Positions 43,517 to 53,598 are shown, counted from the first letter of the stretch. The stretch: 64,000 nt of DNA from Roseateles terrae (GCF_014192155.1 NZ_JACHXO010000010.1:124001-188000), one strand, 5' to 3'. The notes: generated from the sequence alone by a model not told the origin. Made by a program: numbers and translations.

Positions 43517-45268
43517 ATGACCCTTCAACAGTTGATCGGCGGCCACATGCGCCGCCACTGGCGGCCCTACGCCGCCAGCGCCCTGATGCTCAGCACCATT
43601 GCCGTGCTGACGGTCTGGATTCCCCGCCAGGTGGGCCATGTAGTGGACGACCTGATCGCCCAGCGCCTGACCGGCTGGAATCTGGCCACCCAGCTGGGGC
43701 TGCTGCTGCTGGCGGGGCTCAGCATTTATCTGCTGCGGGTGGGCTGGCGGCTGGCGCTGTACGCGACGGCGTACGAACTGGGCCGCGGACTCCGACAGCG
43801 GCTGTACGACCAGATGACCCGGCAGGGGCCGGCCTTCTTCCATGCGCAGCGCACCGGCGACCTGATGGCGCTGGCCACGAACGACATCGACGCGATCGAG
43901 ATGGCCGCCGGGGAAGCGCTGCTGGCCGCCTTTGACGGCAGCCTGACGTTCATCCTGGTCGTCAGCATGATGACCCTGAGCGTGGATGCACGCCTGGGCC
44001 TGGCGGCGCTGGCGCCCTTCCCGTTCATGGCGTATGCCTTCTGGCGCATCTCCGAGCGGGTGCACAAGGCCTGGTCGGATTCGCTGACCCGTTTCTCGTC
44101 GCTGAACCAGCAGGTGCAGGACAGCCTCGCCGGCGTGCGCACCGTGCGGGCGCTGGGCCTGGTGAACCGCAGTCGCAGCCAGTTTGCCGAACTGGCGCGG
44201 GATGCGGGGGAAGCGTCCTATCAGGCGCAGCGATGGGAAGCGATGTTCGAGCCGGCGGTGGGGCTGTCACTGTCGGCCGCCACCGTGATCGCCCTCGGGA
44301 CCGGCGCCTGGCTGGTGGCACGCAACGACATCACCATCGGCCAGTTGACCGCTTTCACCATGTATCTGGCGCAGCTGATCTGGCCGATGTTTGCCGCGGG
44401 CTGGGTGCTGTCCCTGCTGGAACGGGGCCGGGCCGGCTGGCGTCGGCTGGAACCCGTCCTCAACGCGCCGGACGGCCTGCAGGATCTGGGCCGGGAGGAC
44501 ATGCCCTCGCCCGCGCCGGTGACCTGGGACCGGATCGGCTTTCACTATCCCGGCATGACGCAGCCGGCGCTCAGCGACATCGACCTGCGCTGGTTGCCCG
44601 GACAGACGCTGGGCATCGTCGGGCCGACCGGTTCGGGCAAGTCGACGCTGCTCAGGCTGCTGCTGCGGCAATACGAACCGACGTCCGGCCATCTGCGGGT
44701 GGGCGCCCTGGAGGCGCCGCAGGTGCGCCTCGCCGCCTTGCGTGCCGCCATCGCCTGGGTGCCGCAGGAGCCCTTCCTGTTTTCCGCGTCGATCGCCGAC
44801 AACATCGCCCTGGCCCGCCCGGAGGCCAGCCGTGAAGAGATCATGGCCGTAGCCGAGCTGGCCGCCGTGCATGACGACGTGGCCGCGCTGCCGCAGGGCT
44901 ACGACACGCTGGTGGGCGAGCGCGGCGTGACCTTGTCCGGCGGCCAGCGGCAGCGGGTGGCGATTGCGCGCGCCCTGCTGGCCGGCGCTCCGCTGCTGCT
45001 GCTGGACGACGCCCTGTCCGCCGTGGACAGCGGCACCGAAACCGAGATCCTCGCCCACTGGCGCGAGCTGCGCCAGCAGCATCCGGAGCGGAGCCTGGCG
45101 GTGGTGAGCCACCGGCTCTCGGCGGTGATGGATGCCGACGAGATCGTGGTACTCAAGCAGGGCCGCATCATCGAGCGCGGCACCCATGCCTCGCTGCTCG
45201 CCCTGGACGGCTGGTACGCCAGCCAATGGCGCTATCAACAACTGGAGGCCAGCCTTGACGCAGCCTGA
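43517..45268 (+). CDS. ABC exporter half-transporter, MdlA-like
   Basis: ABC exporter half (583 aa) with six N-terminal membrane segments and a C-terminal ATPase. Walker A is GPTGSGKSTLL, the signature LSGGQRQRVAIARALL and Walker B LLLLDDALSAVD. The residue after Walker B is Asp rather than the catalytic Glu, as in E. coli MdlA. It overlaps the next half-transporter by 14 bases, so the two form a heterodimer. The substrate is unknown; putative multidrug or lipid. Confidence 0.93.
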   Translation: MTLQQLIGGHMRRHWRPYAASALMLSTIAVLTVWIPRQVGHVVDDLIAQRLTGWNLATQLGLLLLAGLSIYLLRVGWRLALYATAYELGRGLRQRLYDQMTRQGPAFFHAQRTGDLMALATNDIDAIEMAAGEALLAAFDGSLTFILVVSMMTLSVDARLGLAALAPFPFMAYAFWRISERVHKAWSDSLTRFSSLNQQVQDSLAGVRTVRALGLVNRSRSQFAELARDAGEASYQAQRWEAMFEPAVGLSLSAATVIALGTGAWLVARNDITIGQLTAFTMYLAQLIWPMFAAGWVLSLLERGRAGWRRLEPVLNAPDGLQDLGREDMPSPAPVTWDRIGFHYPGMTQPALSDIDLRWLPGQTLGIVGPTGSGKSTLLRLLLRQYEPTSGHLRVGALEAPQVRLAALRAAIAWVPQEPFLFSASIADNIALARPEASREEIMAVAELAAVHDDVAALPQGYDTLVGERGVTLSGGQRQRVAIARALLAGAPLLLLDDALSAVDSGTETEILAHWRELRQQHPERSLAVVSHRLSAVMDADEIVVLKQGRIIERGTHASLLALDGWYASQWRYQQLEASLDAA

Positions 45269-47039
45269 GGCCCGGGACGGCGCGTCCGACGGGCAGACGC
45301 AAGAACATTCCCCCCGCGAGGCGCTGGCCCTGCTGGCGCAGGCCGCCGCGCCCGAACGCCGGGGCCTGATCAAGGGTCTGGGCTGGCTGACGGTGGCCGC
45401 GGCGCTGGAGGCCATCGGACCTATCCTGGGCAAGCACTTCATCGACAACCATGTGCTGCCGCGGCAGTTCGACCTCGGCGCCATGGCCGGCCTGCTGGCC
45501 GCGATGCTGCTGGCCGGCTGGGTGGCGAGCCTGACGCGTTATGCGCAGTTGCGCCGCATGGCGGCGGTGGCGCGACGCTCGGTGCTGCGGCTGCGCGAGC
45601 AGGTCTATGCGCATGTGATGGCGCAGCCGATGGCCTTCTTCGACCGCAGCATCACCGGGCAACTGCTCAGCCGCATCACCAACGACACCGATGCGGTGAA
45701 CAACCTCTACCGTCAGGTGCTGTTCGTGATGCTGGATTCCAGCATCGTTGTGCTGGGCGCCCTGGTGGCCATGGCCTGGCTGGACTGGCGGCTGATGCTG
45801 ATCGTGCTGGCGCTGGTGCCGGCCAGCTCCGGCATCATCTGGCTGTATCAGCGCGCCAGCAGCGGGCCGGTGCAACGGGCCCGTGCGCTGCGGGCCGACC
45901 TCAATGCGCAGATGGCCGAGAGCATGGCCGGCATGGCGATGCTGCAGTCCGCCGGCGCGACGGCCCGCTTTGCGCAGCGCTATGAAGCGGTGAACCAGGC
46001 GCAGCTGCGGGCGCGAGTGCAGGAGCTGCGGGCCAACGCCTGGCTGCTGCGGCCGGCGCTGGACCTGCTGAATGTGCTGCTGATCGTCACCGTGATCTTC
46101 GGTTTTGGTCAGCGGGAACTGTCCGGCGTGGAGGTGGGGCTGCTGTATGCGTTCCTGGCCTACATCGCGCGGGTGGTGGAACCGCTGATCCAGATCACCA
46201 TGCAGTTCAGCCAGTTGCAGCAGGCGCTGGTCGCGGCTTCACGAGTGCGGGCGCTGCTGCGGGAACCGGTGCCGATGCAGGACCAGCGGGCCGAGCTGAC
46301 GGTGCCGCACGGGGCCATTCATTTTGACCACCTGAGCTTTGGCTACAAGACCGACCATCTGGTGCTGCAGGATCTGGATCTGAAGATCGAGGCCGGCAGT
46401 TTCGTCGGCATTGCCGGTCATACCGGCTCGGGCAAGTCCACCCTGCTGGCGCTGCTGCTGCGCTTCTACACCCCGCGCACCGGACGCATTCTGGTGGACG
46501 GACAGCCGCTGGATCAGTTGCCGGACGAGGCCTTCCATCAGGCGGTGGGACTGGTGCCCCAGGAGCCGTATCTGGTGGCGGGCACGGTGCGGGACAACAT
46601 CCGCATGGGCCGGGCCATCAGCGATGAGCGGCTGGAAGCAGCCGCCAAGGCCGCACGGGCGCATGAGTTCCTGGCCGCGCTGCCGCAGGGCTGGGACAGC
46701 CGCCTCGGGGATGGCGGACTGGCGGTGTCGACCGGCCAGAAGCAGCTGATCGCCCTGGCACGTGCATTGGCCGGTGATCCGCGGATCCTGCTGCTGGACG
46801 AGGCGACCGCCAACATCGACAGCGCCACCGAGGCGCAGGTCAGCGAGGCGCTTCGCGCGCTGCGTGGACAGGTGACGGTGGTGGCGATTGCGCACCGGCT
46901 GTCCACCATCCGCGATGCCGATCAGATTGTTGTGCTGAACCACGGCCGTCTGGCCGAGCGCGGCACCCATGACGCGCTGATGGGCATCGACGGCGGGATC
47001 TATCAGCGGCTGGTGCAGTTGCAGGCGCTGGAGGACTGA
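45255..47039 (+). CDS. ABC exporter half-transporter, MdlB-like (TTG start)
   Basis: Partner half-transporter (594 aa). Six membrane segments start near LIKGLGWLTVAAALEAIGPI. The ATPase has Walker A HTGSGKSTLLAL, a variant signature VSTGQKQLIALARAL and Walker B ILLLDEATANID with the catalytic Glu. The start is TTG 45255, with GGAGG six bases upstream; no ATG fits before the first helix. With the MdlA-like subunit it gives one full and one degenerate ATP site. Confidence 0.93.
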   Translation: MTQPEARDGASDGQTQEHSPREALALLAQAAAPERRGLIKGLGWLTVAAALEAIGPILGKHFIDNHVLPRQFDLGAMAGLLAAMLLAGWVASLTRYAQLRRMAAVARRSVLRLREQVYAHVMAQPMAFFDRSITGQLLSRITNDTDAVNNLYRQVLFVMLDSSIVVLGALVAMAWLDWRLMLIVLALVPASSGIIWLYQRASSGPVQRARALRADLNAQMAESMAGMAMLQSAGATARFAQRYEAVNQAQLRARVQELRANAWLLRPALDLLNVLLIVTVIFGFGQRELSGVEVGLLYAFLAYIARVVEPLIQITMQFSQLQQALVAASRVRALLREPVPMQDQRAELTVPHGAIHFDHLSFGYKTDHLVLQDLDLKIEAGSFVGIAGHTGSGKSTLLALLLRFYTPRTGRILVDGQPLDQLPDEAFHQAVGLVPQEPYLVAGTVRDNIRMGRAISDERLEAAAKAARAHEFLAALPQGWDSRLGDGGLAVSTGQKQLIALARALAGDPRILLLDEATANIDSATEAQVSEALRALRGQVTVVAIAHRLSTIRDADQIVVLNHGRLAERGTHDALMGIDGGIYQRLVQLQALED

Positions 47040-47168
47040 GCGGGCGCCGGGCTTCCGGTCCTGAATCCGGCGAGTCTCGTGGCGATCAGCGGGCGTTCGC
47101 CAGCACCCCATCAGAGGGAGATTGGTAGCCGGCATGCTCGACGAAACCACCTTCGGGACGTGCGCCCG

Positions 47169-47459
47169 TCAGGGCGTCGTCGGGTGTGAGGGGCTCCGGG
47201 TGTGGACGGCAGTGCCAGCGTGGGTGGGAAGTACCGGCGTGACGGAGACAGTGACCAACCCACCGGCCGCCGCCATGGTCAGCGTTCGCGGCTGCGCCTG
47301 CGCGGTCATGGCTTCGAGTTGGTGAAGTCGCGCGATGCGCTCGCTTTTGGCCCGGAACTCGGAGGGTTTCAGAACAGCCGTCAGCGCCGAGGCGGCTGCA
47401 GCGCCGACCAGCACCAAGCCCACCACATCCAGAAGCCGTTCACTCGACACGTAGCGCAT
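47169..47459 (-). CDS. Small hypothetical protein with one membrane segment
   Basis: A 96-residue frame from the ATG at 47459 (MRYVSSERLLDVVGLVLVGA). It has one hydrophobic segment (VVGLVLVGAAAASALTAVL), then a charged helix (EFRAKSERIARLHQLEAMTAQ) and a Thr/Ser/Pro tail. A G-rich stretch (GGGGGGAT) precedes the start. No family recognised. It is isolated between the exporter operon and the lpxC unit. The flanks (47040-47168 and 47460-47667) show nothing else. Confidence 0.5.
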   Translation of the reverse strand: MRYVSSERLLDVVGLVLVGAAAASALTAVLKPSEFRAKSERIARLHQLEAMTAQAQPRTLTMAAAGGLVTVSVTPVLPTHAGTAVHTRSPSHPTTP

Positions 47460-47667
47460 GTCAAATCCCCCCCGCCGTGGAACGGCGTCTCCCGAGGTGA
47501 CCCGAAGCCGCACCGGTCTTGCATGGCGCGGAATGACCGGGCACAGCGTTCAGCCAGCCCATGCGAGCACTGTAGGCGGGTGCGCGGTGGGAGGAAAGTC
47601 CGGGTCAGCCTGAATTGGCTGTGCAGCAATTGCCTACAAAGCGCGCAATCGGGGGGAGCCGGAACGG

Positions 47668-47853
47668 TCAGAGCAGCTTCGCAAGCGTCTCCAGCACCAG
47701 CACCGCGAAGGCGCCAATGCCGGCAATGACGGTCCACTTGACCAGCACGATGCCGCGCCAGCGCCACACCGGATTACGGGTGCCGACATAGACCGCAAAG
47801 CACACCAGCCCGGCAGCCAGCAGCAGGCCGATCACCAAACGGATGATGGTCAT
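47668..47853 (-). CDS. Small inner-membrane protein downstream of lpxC
   Basis: A 61-residue protein with two membrane helices (IIRLVIGLLLAAGLVCFAVYVG and WTVIAGIGAFAVLVLETLAKL) separated by TRNPVWRWRG. It lies 46 bases downstream of lpxC on the same strand, so it is probably cotranscribed. I recognise no functional family. Length and layout resemble many uncharacterised two-helix proteins of Burkholderiales. Confidence 0.8.
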   Translation of the reverse strand: MTIIRLVIGLLLAAGLVCFAVYVGTRNPVWRWRGIVLVKWTVIAGIGAFAVLVLETLAKLL

Positions 47854-47899
47854 CGGACACCCGCCTGTTCAGCGGCCATCACGGCCAGGGTCCGTCTGC

Positions 47900-48835
47900 T
47901 CACCATGCCGGGGCGAGTTCCGCAAAGCCGACCGGCGCTTCCCGCTCATCCTCAAAAGTGACGATGTCGTAAGCCTCGGAGTCCTTCAGCAGCTCCCGCA
48001 GCAGCAGGTTGTTCAGGGCATGGCCGCCCTTGAAGGAGGTGTAGGCGGCCAGCAGCGGATGACCCACCACCTGCATGTCGCCAATCGCGTCCAGGATCTT
48101 GTGCTTCACGAATTCGTCGTCGTAGCGCAGGCCTTCCGAGTTCAGCACTCGGTAGTCGTCCACCACGATCGCGTTGTCCATGCTGCCGCCCAGGGTCAGG
48201 CCACGCGAACGCATCAGCTCGATGTCCTTGGTCATGCCGAAAGTGCGCGCCCGGGCGATCTCGCGCTTGTAGCCGCCGCTGCCCATGTCGAAGACATATT
48301 GCTGGCCGGTCGCGGCCACCGCGGGGTTGTCGAATTCGATCTCGAAGCTGAGCGTGTAGCCGTGGTGCGGCACCAGCCGCGCCCACATCAGGTTCTTGCC
48401 TTCGCCGCGACGCACTTCCACCGGTTTCTTGACCCGCAGGAACTGCTTGGGCGCGTCCTGCAGCTCGATGCCGGCCGACTGCAGCAGGAACACATAACTC
48501 GCCGCCGAGCCGTCCAGCACCGGGACTTCATCGGCGTTGATGTCGATCATCAGGTTGTCCAGACCCAGGCCCGCGCAGGCGGAGAGCAGATGCTCGATGG
48601 TCTGCACCTTGGGCTGGCCGGGATCGCCCTCCGGGCTGATGGTGGTGGCCATCCGCGTGTCGCAGACGTTGGTCGTGCGCACCGGAATGTCCACCGGCTG
48701 GGCCAGGTCCACCCGGCGGAAAACGATGCCGGTGCCGGGGGCCGCTGGCCGCAGGGTGATTTCCACCTTCTGGCCACTGTGGATGCCCACGCCGACGGCT
48801 CGGGTCAGCGACTTGAGGGTTCGTTGCTTCAGCAT
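47900..48835 (-). CDS. lpxC: UDP-3-O-acyl-N-acetylglucosamine deacetylase
   Basis: Zinc deacetylase that commits to lipid A synthesis (311 aa). Zinc ligands are in [16 protein letters not shown] (first His) and [11 protein letters not shown] (His and Asp). The catalytic His is in [20 protein letters not shown]. It begins [21 protein letters not shown], a standard N-terminus. In Burkholderiales lpxC normally follows ftsZ; here a histidine kinase gene and a gap of about 1.1 kb separate them. Confidence 0.97.
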   Translation of the reverse strand: MLKQRTLKSLTRAVGVGIHSGQKVEITLRPAAPGTGIVFRRVDLAQPVDIPVRTTNVCDTRMATTISPEGDPGQPKVQTIEHLLSACAGLGLDNLMIDINADEVPVLDGSAASYVFLLQSAGIELQDAPKQFLRVKKPVEVRRGEGKNLMWARLVPHHGYTLSFEIEFDNPAVAATGQQYVFDMGSGGYKREIARARTFGMTKDIELMRSRGLTLGGSMDNAIVVDDYRVLNSEGLRYDDEFVKHKILDAIGDMQVVGHPLLAAYTSFKGGHALNNLLLRELLKDSEAYDIVTFEDEREAPVGFAELAPAW

Positions 48836-48858
48836 GCCGTCATTGTCCCAAAAGCGCG

Positions 48859-51105
48859 TCAACCCTGCTGAACCGAAGGTTCGGGTTCCGTGCGTTCTAC
48901 TGGAAGCCGCAGGGTGACAACGGTGCCGTGGCCCGGACTGCTGTCCACCCGCAGGCTGCCGCCGAGCTGGCGGGCCCGGCGCTGCAGGCCGCGCAGGCCG
49001 CGTCCGGCGACGATGTGATTGACGTCAAAGCCTTCGCCGTCATCCTCCACCCGGATCTCCACCTTGCGGCCCAGATCCCGGGTGACCACCCGCACGCGAG
49101 TGGCGCGCGCATGTTTGAGGGCGTTGGTCAGGGCTTCCTGCATCAGGCGCAGCACATGCAGCGCATCGGGCGGCTCCAGCCATTCCAGCACCGGCAGGTC
49201 GTGCACGTCCCACTCCAGACGCAGGCCGCCCAGCTGCAGGCGTTTGCCCAGGCGGTAACGCATGGTGGCGAGCAGCGACACCAGATCGTGGCCGACCGGT
49301 TCCAGCGAATCGATGACCAGGCGCAGGTCATCCACGCATTCGCGCAGCACGGTGACCACCTGGTCCTGCGGCATGGTGCCCTGCTCGACGGCGACCATGG
49401 CCGAGAGCAGCGAGGAGCCCAGGCCGTCGTGCATGTCCTGCATGATGCGCTGGCGCTCGAGCAGCAGGGCCTGCTGGCGCTCGACTTCCCGCAGCTTGTC
49501 ATGCTGAGCCTTGAGCTGCTGGCTTTGCTCGAGCAGACGTTTTTCCAGTTCCTCATTGGCTTCTTCCACGCCGCGCAAGGCCTGGATGTAGCGGTACTGC
49601 ACCGCATAGAGGAAGCTGGCCAGAATCACCAGGGTGGCGAACGGCATCAGGTAGATGTGCTCGGGCCACCACCAGCCGGCGAGCAGGCCGAGGTCGTGGA
49701 TGGCCAGACCGATGCCGATGACCAGCGCGACCGCGATGAGCTTGAGTTCGCGGCTGCCCTGACGCCAGGCGATGTGGGTGACGAAGGCGGTGCCTGCCAG
49801 ACCGACCACCGCATTGCAGATGTGCATGAGCACCAGCATGTCCAGGCCGCGGCCCCACAGCGGCAGGGAGACGATGCTGGCCACCAGCACGAAGGCGGTG
49901 ATGGTGCGCTCGAAGCGGTCGAAGCGACGGCGGGCAAAGCGCAGCGCAAAGAGGAAGGTCAGCAGCATCACCCAGGACATCGACGCGTGGGTGATCCACC
50001 AGAACCATTCGAGGGCGTCGCGGGTGCGGGGCAGGTCGAGGTGGTAGTGGAGATTGCGGACCAGCCAGGCGACGCTGGCCAGGGCGAAAAGCAGGTAGGC
50101 CGGGTCTTCGCGACGCTTGATCCAGAGGACCAGGGCGAAGAGGCCGAGGGTGACCAGGGTCAGGCTGGTGGCCTGGGGCACGCCGATCTGCAGGACCCAG
50201 CGGCGGTCGTGGCGGGGTTCGAGGTCTTCACGGGCGCCGAGCCAGACGCTGGAGACAGCGTAGTACAGGCCCTGCATCACCGGGACGGCAATGACGACTT
50301 CGATTTCGCGTTCGTCGCGGAGTTCGGTGAGCGCGGCGGGCAGGACGACCCAGAGGGGGCGGACCCATTGTTCGCGGGCGCCGGACTGGTTGTCGAACAC
50401 GGGGCGCCAGCCGTTGTCCGTCTTGACGAGGACGGCGGCGGCCTGGGCCACCAGGCGCGGCATGTAGAGCGCCACGCTCGTGGGCCAGCGGCCCTGCGGG
50501 GGGGCGTATCGAATGCGGTACCAGCGCATCTGGTAGCGAGCCTTGCCGGGGAGCTCCTGGGTGGCTTCGCGTTGGCGGACGTCCGGGAGGGTGACGGGGG
50601 TCCAGGACGCTTCAGCGTCAGGCGGGAGCAGCGATGCGGGGAGCTGGCCGTTGCCGCCGTCCATGGAGCGGAGGGCGCCTCGCCAGGCTTGCAGTTGGTC
50701 GAGGGACCAGTCGCTGGTGGCCACCAACGCCTCGGTGGCGCGTTGGGCGCCAGGGCCGTCGACAACGCCCGGGACGCTGGCAGCGCGGTCGGGCTGGGCG
50801 CCGGCGCTGGCAGCAGGGGTGGTCTCGGAGGCGAGCACGCCCAGCATGCCAGGTGGGGTGCGGGCGCCGACGTCCAGGCCGGGGGCGGCATGGGCGAGGG
50901 ATGTTGCGAGCAGCGCGAAGAGCAGGAGCAAAACGCCATGCAGCAGCCAGCCAGGTAGCCACAAGCCAAGCAGCAATCTGCCATGCAGCAATCCGCCATG
51001 CAGCCGCAGGGCCGGCAAGGTGCCGAGGCCAGCGGCACGACGCCCGTCGACGTCGGCGTGTGTCCGCTCGGGAGAATCACCAGCAGTGAGGCGGATCACC
51101 TTCAT
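48859..51105 (-). CDS. Membrane histidine kinase, NarL-type, 7TM sensor
   Basis: A 748-aa sensor kinase. The first 75 residues include a His/Leu-rich hydrophobic signal coded by short DNA repeats. A periplasmic domain (about 75-300) follows, then seven hydrophobic segments (about 310-520, 7TMR-DISM type). A coiled coil ([20 protein letters not shown]) leads to the phospho-acceptor region [21 protein letters not shown]. The ATPase shows [12 protein letters not shown] and DDGEGFD. No ribosome-binding site is seen at ATG 51105, so the start is uncertain. It is 24 bases upstream of lpxC. No response regulator gene is adjacent. Confidence 0.9.
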   Translation of the reverse strand: MKVIRLTAGDSPERTHADVDGRRAAGLGTLPALRLHGGLLHGRLLLGLWLPGWLLHGVLLLLFALLATSLAHAAPGLDVGARTPPGMLGVLASETTPAASAGAQPDRAASVPGVVDGPGAQRATEALVATSDWSLDQLQAWRGALRSMDGGNGQLPASLLPPDAEASWTPVTLPDVRQREATQELPGKARYQMRWYRIRYAPPQGRWPTSVALYMPRLVAQAAAVLVKTDNGWRPVFDNQSGAREQWVRPLWVVLPAALTELRDEREIEVVIAVPVMQGLYYAVSSVWLGAREDLEPRHDRRWVLQIGVPQATSLTLVTLGLFALVLWIKRREDPAYLLFALASVAWLVRNLHYHLDLPRTRDALEWFWWITHASMSWVMLLTFLFALRFARRRFDRFERTITAFVLVASIVSLPLWGRGLDMLVLMHICNAVVGLAGTAFVTHIAWRQGSRELKLIAVALVIGIGLAIHDLGLLAGWWWPEHIYLMPFATLVILASFLYAVQYRYIQALRGVEEANEELEKRLLEQSQQLKAQHDKLREVERQQALLLERQRIMQDMHDGLGSSLLSAMVAVEQGTMPQDQVVTVLRECVDDLRLVIDSLEPVGHDLVSLLATMRYRLGKRLQLGGLRLEWDVHDLPVLEWLEPPDALHVLRLMQEALTNALKHARATRVRVVTRDLGRKVEIRVEDDGEGFDVNHIVAGRGLRGLQRRARQLGGSLRVDSSPGHGTVVTLRLPVERTEPEPSVQQG
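50935..51004. repeat. Short direct repeats in the kinase signal region
   Basis: GCCATGCAGC occurs at 50935-50944, 50980-50989 and 50995-51004. On the coding strand they give repeated Leu-Leu-His-Gly-type codons in the N-terminal hydrophobic region. Confidence 0.85.
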
Positions 51106-52131
51106 CGGGACAATTGGACTGGGGTGGTCATGGGATTCTTTTCGAGGCTGCTGTTGATTTGCTGTTTAAAGGTTTGACTGGTCGTTGATCGGGTGATCGT
51201 TGCTGTGGCAGGCGTTGCTCTGGCGGGGAAAAGAACAGCTTGTGCGGCGGGGGACATTCTTTGACTTCGCTCGCACTCCAGGCCTCCGGGGGGCATTTGC
51301 TTCATGTCATTCCTGTCCGGCTTCGCCGGCCATTCCCTTCTTTACTTCCGCAAATACCCCCCATCGGCCCTGCGTCACTCGAATCTTCCACCGTCGCCAC
51401 GCCAGGCCCTGTGGTACTCGAACCTTCCGCCTGCGTTTCACCAAGGCCGCGTCACTTGCACCCCGCCGCAGACGCTTCAACCCTGCGGCACTCGTGTCTT
51501 CTACCTACGCCTCGCCACGGTCTGCACCACTCAAACCTTCCATCTTCGGCTCCAGAATCCACCTGCGCCTCGACGATCCGCAGGTCTGTCTCCGCCCCAT
51601 CCGATCAAGCACTGCATCGCTCTCCCGTCGCGGCCTCGGGTCCCACACCTCATTGGGCCGTACCGCTGCCCGCTTGCACGAGCGGCGGCCGGAGAGGCGC
51701 TTTGCGCTTCAAAGGCGTGGCGCGGCAACTATGCCCAACTTCCGGGGGTCACACGAGCCCGGAATTGCAACAAGTCCTCGCCGGACACCGTCCAATCGCG
51801 GGGGACAGGACTTCACACCCGCCCAGCGACACGAAGTAGGCAAGCCAACATTCCCCCCTCAAGGCTCTTTTAACCTCAGCCTGCCGTGGTGGTCGAGAGA
51901 GGAACAGTCTGGGTACAGATGGGATCAAGGCTTAGGAACGGTGCATCACCGTCCACCACCCGATACGGCCCAGTTGCCGACTTGCGGCTGAAGCACATGA
52001 CAGCGCCGGGTCGATGGGGGCCGGCACTGCCGGGTCGCAGAAGCGGGATTGGGGCTGCTTGGCGGAGAGGCAGGCGCGCGCTTGGCAGGGGCGTGTCGGC
52101 TCGTGGGGATCAATGGAACTGCGCGCAGACG
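51106..52131. other. Gap between histidine kinase and ftsZ, no supported gene
   Basis: About 1.0 kb where no frame gives a believable protein. Several frames stay open but read as Arg/Pro/Ser/Thr/Cys-rich sequence. The base composition is unusual for the window: C-rich on the plus strand with many CTTC and CACTC words. It contains the degenerate repeat array listed at 51366-51556. It may be the remains of a deleted gene, a structured untranslated region or an unrecognised RNA. Confidence 0.6.
51366..51556. repeat. Degenerate tandem repeat, period 36-40 bp, about five copies
   Basis: Units begin near 51366, 51404, 51443, 51480 and 51519. The shared pattern is CCCTGCGKCACTCG, then AACCTTCC, then RCCTGCG. 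The third unit reads GCGTCACTTGCACCCCGCCG at the same place. In two frames the units translate to a repeated 13-residue peptide. Weaker units may continue to about 51630. Confidence 0.6.
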
Positions 52132-52162
52132 AAAAAAGGCCTTGCCGGTCAGGCAAGGCCTT
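52132..52162 (-). terminator. Rho-independent terminator of the dcw operon after ftsZ
   Basis: AAGGCCTTGCC, a 5-base loop and GGCAAGGCCTT form a perfect 11-bp stem. On the minus strand it is followed by a run of T (the AAAAAA at 52132-52137). It lies 68 bases after the ftsZ stop, so lpxC and the kinase gene need a separate promoter. Confidence 0.95.
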
Positions 52163-52229
52163 CAATCGCTGATGGCAGAGGCCAGGCGTCGGGAGGGGCG
52201 TGCCGCTCCCGGGCCGGGCCCGGTCGGGA

Positions 52230-53477
52230 TCAGTCCGCCTGCTTGCGCAGGAAGGCCGGGATCTCGATTTCGTCCATGCCGTTGGACGAGAGAGCTTCCA
52301 CCTTGGCAGCCGCAGTGCGGCCATGACGCCAGACGCTCGGCACGTTCATGCTGCCGAAGTCCTGCGCCGTCATGGTGGCTGCCGGCATGGAAGCGCCCGT
52401 GCCCGTGCTCGCCGATGCAGAACCCGGCATGACCACCGGCTGCGTCAGCACCGGCATGTTGTCCGTGCCCGTGCGCAGCGTCGTGGTCTGCTGGACCACT
52501 TGCAGCGGCTGCTGGGCACGGCCGCGCTGGCACAGGCCGGTGGCGATGACCGTCACGCGCAGCTGGTCGCCCAGGCTTTCGTCGTAGGCCGTGCCGTAGA
52601 TGATGTGTGCATCTTCGGCGGCGTAACGCTTGATGGTCGTCATCGCGTTGCGGCTTTCGGCCAGCTTGAAGTTGGCGCGGCTCGCAGCAATCAGCACCAG
52701 CACCCCACGAGCGCCGGAGAGGTCGATGCCTTCCAGCAGCGGGCAGGCCACCGCCAGCTCCGCTGCCTTGGTGGCGCGGTCCGGGCCGGCAGCGACTGCC
52801 GTGCCCATCATCGCCTTGCCCGGCTCGCTCATGACAGTCTTGACGTCTTCAAAGTCGACGTTCACCAGACCCGGCATGTGAATGATGTCGGAGATACCGC
52901 CGACCGCGTTCTTCAGCACATCGTTGGCATGCGCAAACGCCTGGTCCTGCGTGACGTCGTCACCCAGCACCTCCAGCAGCTTGTCGTTCAGCACCACGAT
53001 CAGCGAATCCACATTCGCTTCAAGTTCGGCCAGGCCCAGGTCCGCCGCCTTCGAACGGCGCGAACCTTCAAATTCGAAAGGCTTGGTGACCACGCCCACC
53101 GTCAAGATGCCCATGTCACGGGCAACGCGGGCAATGACCGGTGCAGCACCGGTGCCAGTGCCGCCACCCATGCCAGCCGTGATGAACAGCATGTGGGCGC
53201 CTGCGATCGATTCGCGGATGCGGGCTTCGGCTTCCTCAGCCGCGCTGCGGCCCACTTCCGGCTTGGCACCAGCACCCAGACCGGTATGGCCCAGTTGCAG
53301 GAGCTGATCTGCCTTGGAACGGTTCAGGGCCTGGGCGTCCGTGTTCGCAACGACGAATTCCACACCTTGCACACCCTGCGCAATCATGTGTTCCACCGCG
53401 TTACCGCCGCCGCCGCCGACACCGATCACCTTGATCTGCGTGCCTTGATCAAACTCTTCGATCATCTCGATGGCCAT
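52230..53477 (-). CDS. ftsZ: Cell division GTPase FtsZ
   Basis: Tubulin homologue that forms the Z ring (415 aa). The GTP-binding T4 signature GGGTGTGAAPVIA is complete, with IKVIGVGGGGGNAVEHM before it and the T7 catalytic loop NVDFEDVKTVM after. The variable linker is Ser/Thr/Ala-rich, and the C-terminal peptide EIEIPAFLRKQAD binds FtsA and others. A perfect AGGAGG lies 6 bases before the ATG at 53477. It is the last gene before the operon terminator. Confidence 0.98.
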   Translation of the reverse strand: MAIEMIEEFDQGTQIKVIGVGGGGGNAVEHMIAQGVQGVEFVVANTDAQALNRSKADQLLQLGHTGLGAGAKPEVGRSAAEEAEARIRESIAGAHMLFITAGMGGGTGTGAAPVIARVARDMGILTVGVVTKPFEFEGSRRSKAADLGLAELEANVDSLIVVLNDKLLEVLGDDVTQDQAFAHANDVLKNAVGGISDIIHMPGLVNVDFEDVKTVMSEPGKAMMGTAVAAGPDRATKAAELAVACPLLEGIDLSGARGVLVLIAASRANFKLAESRNAMTTIKRYAAEDAHIIYGTAYDESLGDQLRVTVIATGLCQRGRAQQPLQVVQQTTTLRTGTDNMPVLTQPVVMPGSASASTGTGASMPAATMTAQDFGSMNVPSVWRHGRTAAAKVEALSSNGMDEIEIPAFLRKQAD

Positions 53478-53598
53478 ATCAAACCTCCTGTCCATATTGT
53501 GCAACTACCATCAGCGAAAATGAAGTGGCTTGGCCACATTTTTGACACTCGTTCCGGGGCCAAATCCCGACGACTGATCCGGAACAAGTCAGGAAAAA

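Noticed and set aside
47381-47767. Alternative minus-strand frame overlapping the two small membrane protein genes
   Set aside because: Arg/Cys/His-rich translation without a hydrophobic segment, and it conflicts with the better-supported 61-residue two-helix protein.
51200-51991. Open frames of about 190-260 codons in the ftsZ-kinase gap
   Set aside because: Start codons lack ribosome-binding sites, composition is Arg/Pro/Ser/Cys-rich and two overlapping frames are equally open over the repeats. I treat the stretch as non-coding with repeats.
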